Translations under genes and position numbers: made by a program | The notes under the pieces: model-generated | The model's input: the letters and a program-made list of their open reading frames with translations, nothing else | Databases searched by the model: none | Told to the model about the DNA's origin: nothing | Shown: positions 60,301 to 64,000 of the stretch, piece after piece | How the letters are laid out: every line of letters starts with the position of its first letter | How positions within the stretch are numbered: the stretch's first letter is position 1 | DNA from: Tubulanus polymorphus | Taxonomy: Eukaryota; Nemertea; Palaeonemertea; Tubulaniformes; Tubulanidae | Assembly: GCF_964204645.1 (NCBI RefSeq) | Contig: NC_134025.1 | Location: 27,930,001-27,994,000 of the forward strand | Direction: 5' to 3' | Length of the DNA: 64,000 bases

Positions 60301-63300
60301 CGATAAGAAACATTTAATTTCATCCGATGATCAAATCTATAAACTGGAGGTAATAGACGCTGGAAAAGATGATTCAGGAGAATATGCGGTGGCTGCCATC
60401 AACCCAGAGGGAAAGATATATTTCAATTTAAATGTTGATGTAAAGAAGGAGAGCAAAAGCAAGAAAAACAAAGATGAAGCAGAAAAGTGAGTTTGATTCT
60501 CATTGTATTATGGGTACATGATATACGGTAAGCTATGCGTTTGAAATTGTAAGATTTTTTTCATATCGTATTATTTTATAGAAAAGACGAAAAGAGTGAC
60601 CTCAAACAACCGGAATTTACATTCAAACCAACGTCAATGACAGCTACTGAGTTCGATCCTGTACAAATATTCTGTAAAGTTTCAGGTAAAAACGATTACT
60701 TTTATCAAGACACATTCTAAGATGTACTGTATAATATCTAGTATACTCCTTTTCTAGGCCAACCTGTACCTGTGGTCACGTGGTATAAGGAGGGTAAACC
60801 TCTGAGATCAGGTGGAAATATCAGTATGTTTAATGAAGATGACAGTCACTATTTAGTAATTCTGAAATCATCACTCCTGGATGCCGGGGAGTATACTTGT
60901 ACTGCTAACAACGATGCGGGAGCTGTGTTCTGCACCCTTAAATTAACAATAGAAGGTACATCTACATCATTTTTATATTATTTAGCGTCTCTCAGTTCAA
61001 ATAGATTTGCAATACAACAAAATTATATTTCAGGTTTGACTGAGGTAGAGAGCAGCACATCTACGGATATTGATTCTAGTATGATGGACAAATTAACACC
61101 AAAAATAGCAGCCGAATTGGAAAATATAGCTGATGAATCGACTGATGAGGTACACGGAAATAAGATTTGTATTTTATTCGCACACATTGGACGAATCTGA
61201 AATAGAATCTACTTGAATCATTTTCAGGAACTACTTCGCGAATTTGTTATGAATACCAAATATACGGATAAAGCAAAAGGAATATGTTTAGACGAGGGTG
61301 AAATAGTTGAGTTATTGGATAAGAGTGTTCCCACGGCGTGGCTCGTTCGTGTACAGAGAGATAAAGAAACTGTAAGTCAATTCCTTATAATCATTCGTCT
61401 TTAGATTGACATGAATTAATGTAATTATCATATTTTCCACTCAGATATGCTCCGTACCGCCAAATTTACTGACTCCAAAAGATGAAGTGATTCAGAAAGT
61501 CAAAGCTACAGCTGAAGAATTATCCCCACCCGGAAAAGAAGGTATCGTGTCAATAGATCATCATTACCTTTACTTAGTACCATTGCCGAGTCTAATACTA
61601 TCACGTGAACTATTCGTATTATTCAGAGTTACAAGCGCCACTTTCACCAGGTCAAAATGAAATGAAACGACGAGGGAAACTATCTCGATCCCCGAGTAAG
61701 AAACAGAGTTCAACAGAGCAGGATTCTTCAGAAGATGAAGATAAACTTGGAAAAATTGAGGTATTTCAGCGGGGACATAATACAATAAACATGTTCAAAC
61801 AGACTACGATTTAAATTGTAATTTTCTGATAACTACAGGCGTATCCTGTGTATGTGGTAGTTGCTGACTTTGTACCCGATGAGACTCAATTCGATTTTCT
61901 GCCCCTGTCCGAGGGGCAGTTTGTCCACGTCTGCGATTCTAAGAACGTCGAGCACTGGTTGTCGAAAACTAAACCGTCAAAGATCAATCCATCGAAAGAA
62001 GGTTGGATCTCACCGTCTTTCGTGGAGAAGAAAGAAGGTTTGGGATTTGTTGATAAACGAACGAGTAAAGAAGTATTCAGAGAAGAGGTTATCCAGTGTA
62101 CAAATAAAAAACAAGAATCGCTAATAAAACGAAGGTAAAACCAAACCAATCGCCTGTTGAACTACCTGCTCGTTAGAGTACCTTATATTCTGGAAAGAAA
62201 TATTGTTGTTTCTTTGGGTATTTTTCAGGTATGCGTTGACTGAGTTATTGGAAACAGAGAGAGATTATATAAAAGAACTTGCATCGATTCTCGAGGAATT
62301 CAGTCCAATTTTCGAGGATAAAAATCTACCCGAATCATTGCAAGGCCGAAAAGATTTGATTTTGGCTAATCTAGCCGATATCTTTAAATTTCACAATGAG
62401 TAAGTAAATTGGTTTTTCACGAAAAAAAAAACGGATCTTGGAATCGTTATTCAAATAATACTATGTTTTGCAGTATTTTTCTGTCTGAGCTGATGAATTG
62501 TACATCAGATCCCGGGACTATCGGAGATATCTTCCTCACATGGGTAAGCATACCGTTAATCCTCATATCACGACTTTTATGTCTGGTCTTAGTCGTTGAT
62601 AACAGAAGTCGGAACAAACGGTAATTGTATCAATTGCGCTCATTACGCTCTGAACCTCGTAGTAAAACAGTATTACATCACATGATAAGTCGATAACAGA
62701 AATACATAAAGTTATTTGTGATAATAATATAAGTTTTGATAACTCGGGAATGCTGCTATCCTTTATCGTTAACTATTTGGTATAGTGACGTAGTTTTTCG
62801 TATCAGTGAATTCTGTTGGGGAAGTTGTTTCTAGCTGTATGGTATAGTCTTTCTTGACAGACCGCACGCGCATTTATATTTACTATCAACTGATTATAAG
62901 AAATTAATGTAACGTATTCTACGATATATGGCTGATGCGAAATTTCTGTCGTCTTGTAGGAAAATAAATTTGAGGAGTACATTGACTTTTTAAAACGCAG
63001 ACCAGAAGCAGATTTACTGTTAACGCTTTCGTCAAACACCAGCTATCTGAAGGTATGCTAACATATTTTTAGAATTTTTCTTTTGTAATGTCAAGAGTGA
63101 GAAAACATAACTTATATAAAAGTTCTGATATTTACGTTTCTATGCGTCTCTTTCGATTTTAGGATTATAAACGGAAAAATAATTTGGAAAAGTCGCTGTT
63201 CGAATATCTGGACGCACCGTATAAACATCTCAAAAAGTCGGAATCACTTTTGAAAGATTTCCTGAAATATTCAAGTCGGGCTAAAGCGGATAACAAAGCC

Positions 63301-63943
63301 TTGATACAAGCGATCGCTATGTTAGCTCGTATTGTAAAAACCTCTGAGGATAAAGTGCATCTGGATAATATTGAAGGATATCCCGGTGATATCAACTCAT
63401 TAGGACCAGTTGTTCGACATGTAATTAGATATCTTCGTTGTCGTAATATGATTCATGATTCCTAAATAATTGATAAAAAGTGATTTTTTCGTGTTTCGCT
63501 GTAGGATGATTTCTCACAGTGGGACGCCGCCGACAAGAGTGGTCGCGGTAAGGATCGTCACTGTTTCCTGTTTAATGATAAGTTGCTGATCACTAAACCT
63601 AAACGTGTGGATGACCCCATGAATCTACCTACGTATATATTCAAGGGAGTCGTAGATGTAAGTAGAATATCGCCATTCCCTCTCAATTCAAGTTCTGAAG
63701 TGAGCGTCCGTGTCGAATATAGGCTCCAACTTAATGCAGATATATCGTATCTTTTCTGTGGTTCATGGTTTATATTATTGTTTCAGTTAACCAATGTCCA
63801 AATTAATGAGTTGGTTCTGGACGAAGATAAGTTTGAATTGTGGTACGCTCAGCCGGACTGTGAAAAGATAACCTTCCAGGCCCGTGATGTTTACGCAAAG
63901 AAGGCCTGGGTCCACGATATCAGAGAAAAACTTAAAGAAATGG
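57353..63943 (+). CDS. Obscurin/UNC-89-like Ig-SH3-RhoGEF protein (3' partial)
   Basis: Eighteen in-phase exons give 1392 residues before the window ends: 57353-57485, 57564-57637, 57717-57921, 58617-60152, 60249-60486, 60582-60685, 60758-60955, 61034-61149, 61228-61371, 61445-61541, 61627-61760, 61839-62134, 62229-62399, 62474-62543, 62960-63052, 63163-63420, 63505-63657, 63787-63943. Order: hydrophobic N-terminus (residues 3-21); Ig I-set (about 46-135; ISWYKDN, DQGLYKCEAVN); Lys/Glu-rich stretch of about 480 residues in one exon; Ig (about 622-715; DDSGEYAVAA); Ig (about 737-829; VTWYKEG, DAGEYTCTA); divergent SH3-like (868-930); SH3 (about 993-1060; VADFVPDETQFDFLPLSEG); DH (from YALTELLETERDYIKEL); PH start (KDRHCFLFNDKLLITKPK). 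DH-PH pairs activate Rho GTPases; obscurin/UNC-89 organises muscle M-lines. SPEG- or Trio-type genes are less likely. The last donor is at 63944, so the gene continues. Confidence 0.85.
58617..60050 (+). other. Lys/Glu-rich low-complexity coding region
   Basis: Part of the large exon of the RhoGEF gene. About 480 residues dominated by K, E, D, N and Q (for example KKDKDEEGNVKKKREQKKEQ) with no strict repeat unit, probably disordered or a single charged helix acting as a spacer between Ig1 and Ig2. Confidence 0.8.
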
Positions 63944-64000
63944 GTACATACAAAATGATATATCTAATTGTAAAATATATACAGAAACTCGCCATACCGT

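Overview
This window is nuclear DNA from an animal, most likely a marine invertebrate and probably a lophotrochozoan such as an annelid, mollusc, nemertean or brachiopod. The evidence is AT-rich intergenic sequence, many short (about 60-300 bp) GT-AG introns, metazoan orthologues close in length to the human proteins, and a CatSper auxiliary subunit, a gene that many insects and nematodes lack. The species cannot be named from the sequence alone. Coding models were built by hand from splice signals and checked for reading-frame continuity. Every multi-exon CDS reported as complete sums to a whole number of codons.

Layout, left to right. SLC35B2 (-; PAPS transporter, first exon not found) is followed by a 5 kb repeat-bearing gap. 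Next comes an undescribed type II membrane protein (+; 9 exons, tyrosine-motif tail, coiled coil, Cys-rich end). Then follow PEX14 (-) and MEA1 (+), CHAC2 (-), STK40 (-) and ESF1 (+), and an undescribed type I membrane protein (+). A large gene-poor stretch hides a 68-aa secreted peptide gene (-) with four CxxxC pairs. After it lie an unrecognised 495-aa protein (+), CATSPERE (+; 32 exons), a TTC9-family gene (-) and SNRPD2 (+), and an unrecognised multi-exon gene (-). The right part holds an intronless Ras-like GTPase (+), PSMA6 (-) and TEDC1 (+), and finally an Ig/SH3/RhoGEF gene of the obscurin/UNC-89 type (+) that runs off the right edge.

Four gene pairs are head to head across 0.27-0.7 kb: PEX14/MEA1, STK40/ESF1, TTC9/SNRPD2 and PSMA6/TEDC1. 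They probably share bidirectional promoters. The housekeeping genes cover proteasome, spliceosome, rRNA processing, peroxisome import, glutathione turnover and sulfate-donor transport. CATSPERE and TEDC1 point to sperm and centriole functions. The genes do not form one pathway.

Non-coding structure includes a family of about 75-bp hairpin elements (three tandem copies in TEDC1 intron 1, single copies near 4.4 and 15.05 kb) and a companion dispersed repeat. It also includes a 199-bp near-perfect foldback with a hammerhead-like core, a perfect 32-bp palindrome and a possible tRNA-related SINE. The most novel items are the four-CxxxC secreted peptide, the receptor-like type II protein, the somatomedin-B-like type I protein, and an obscurin-like RhoGEF that appears to start with a membrane anchor.
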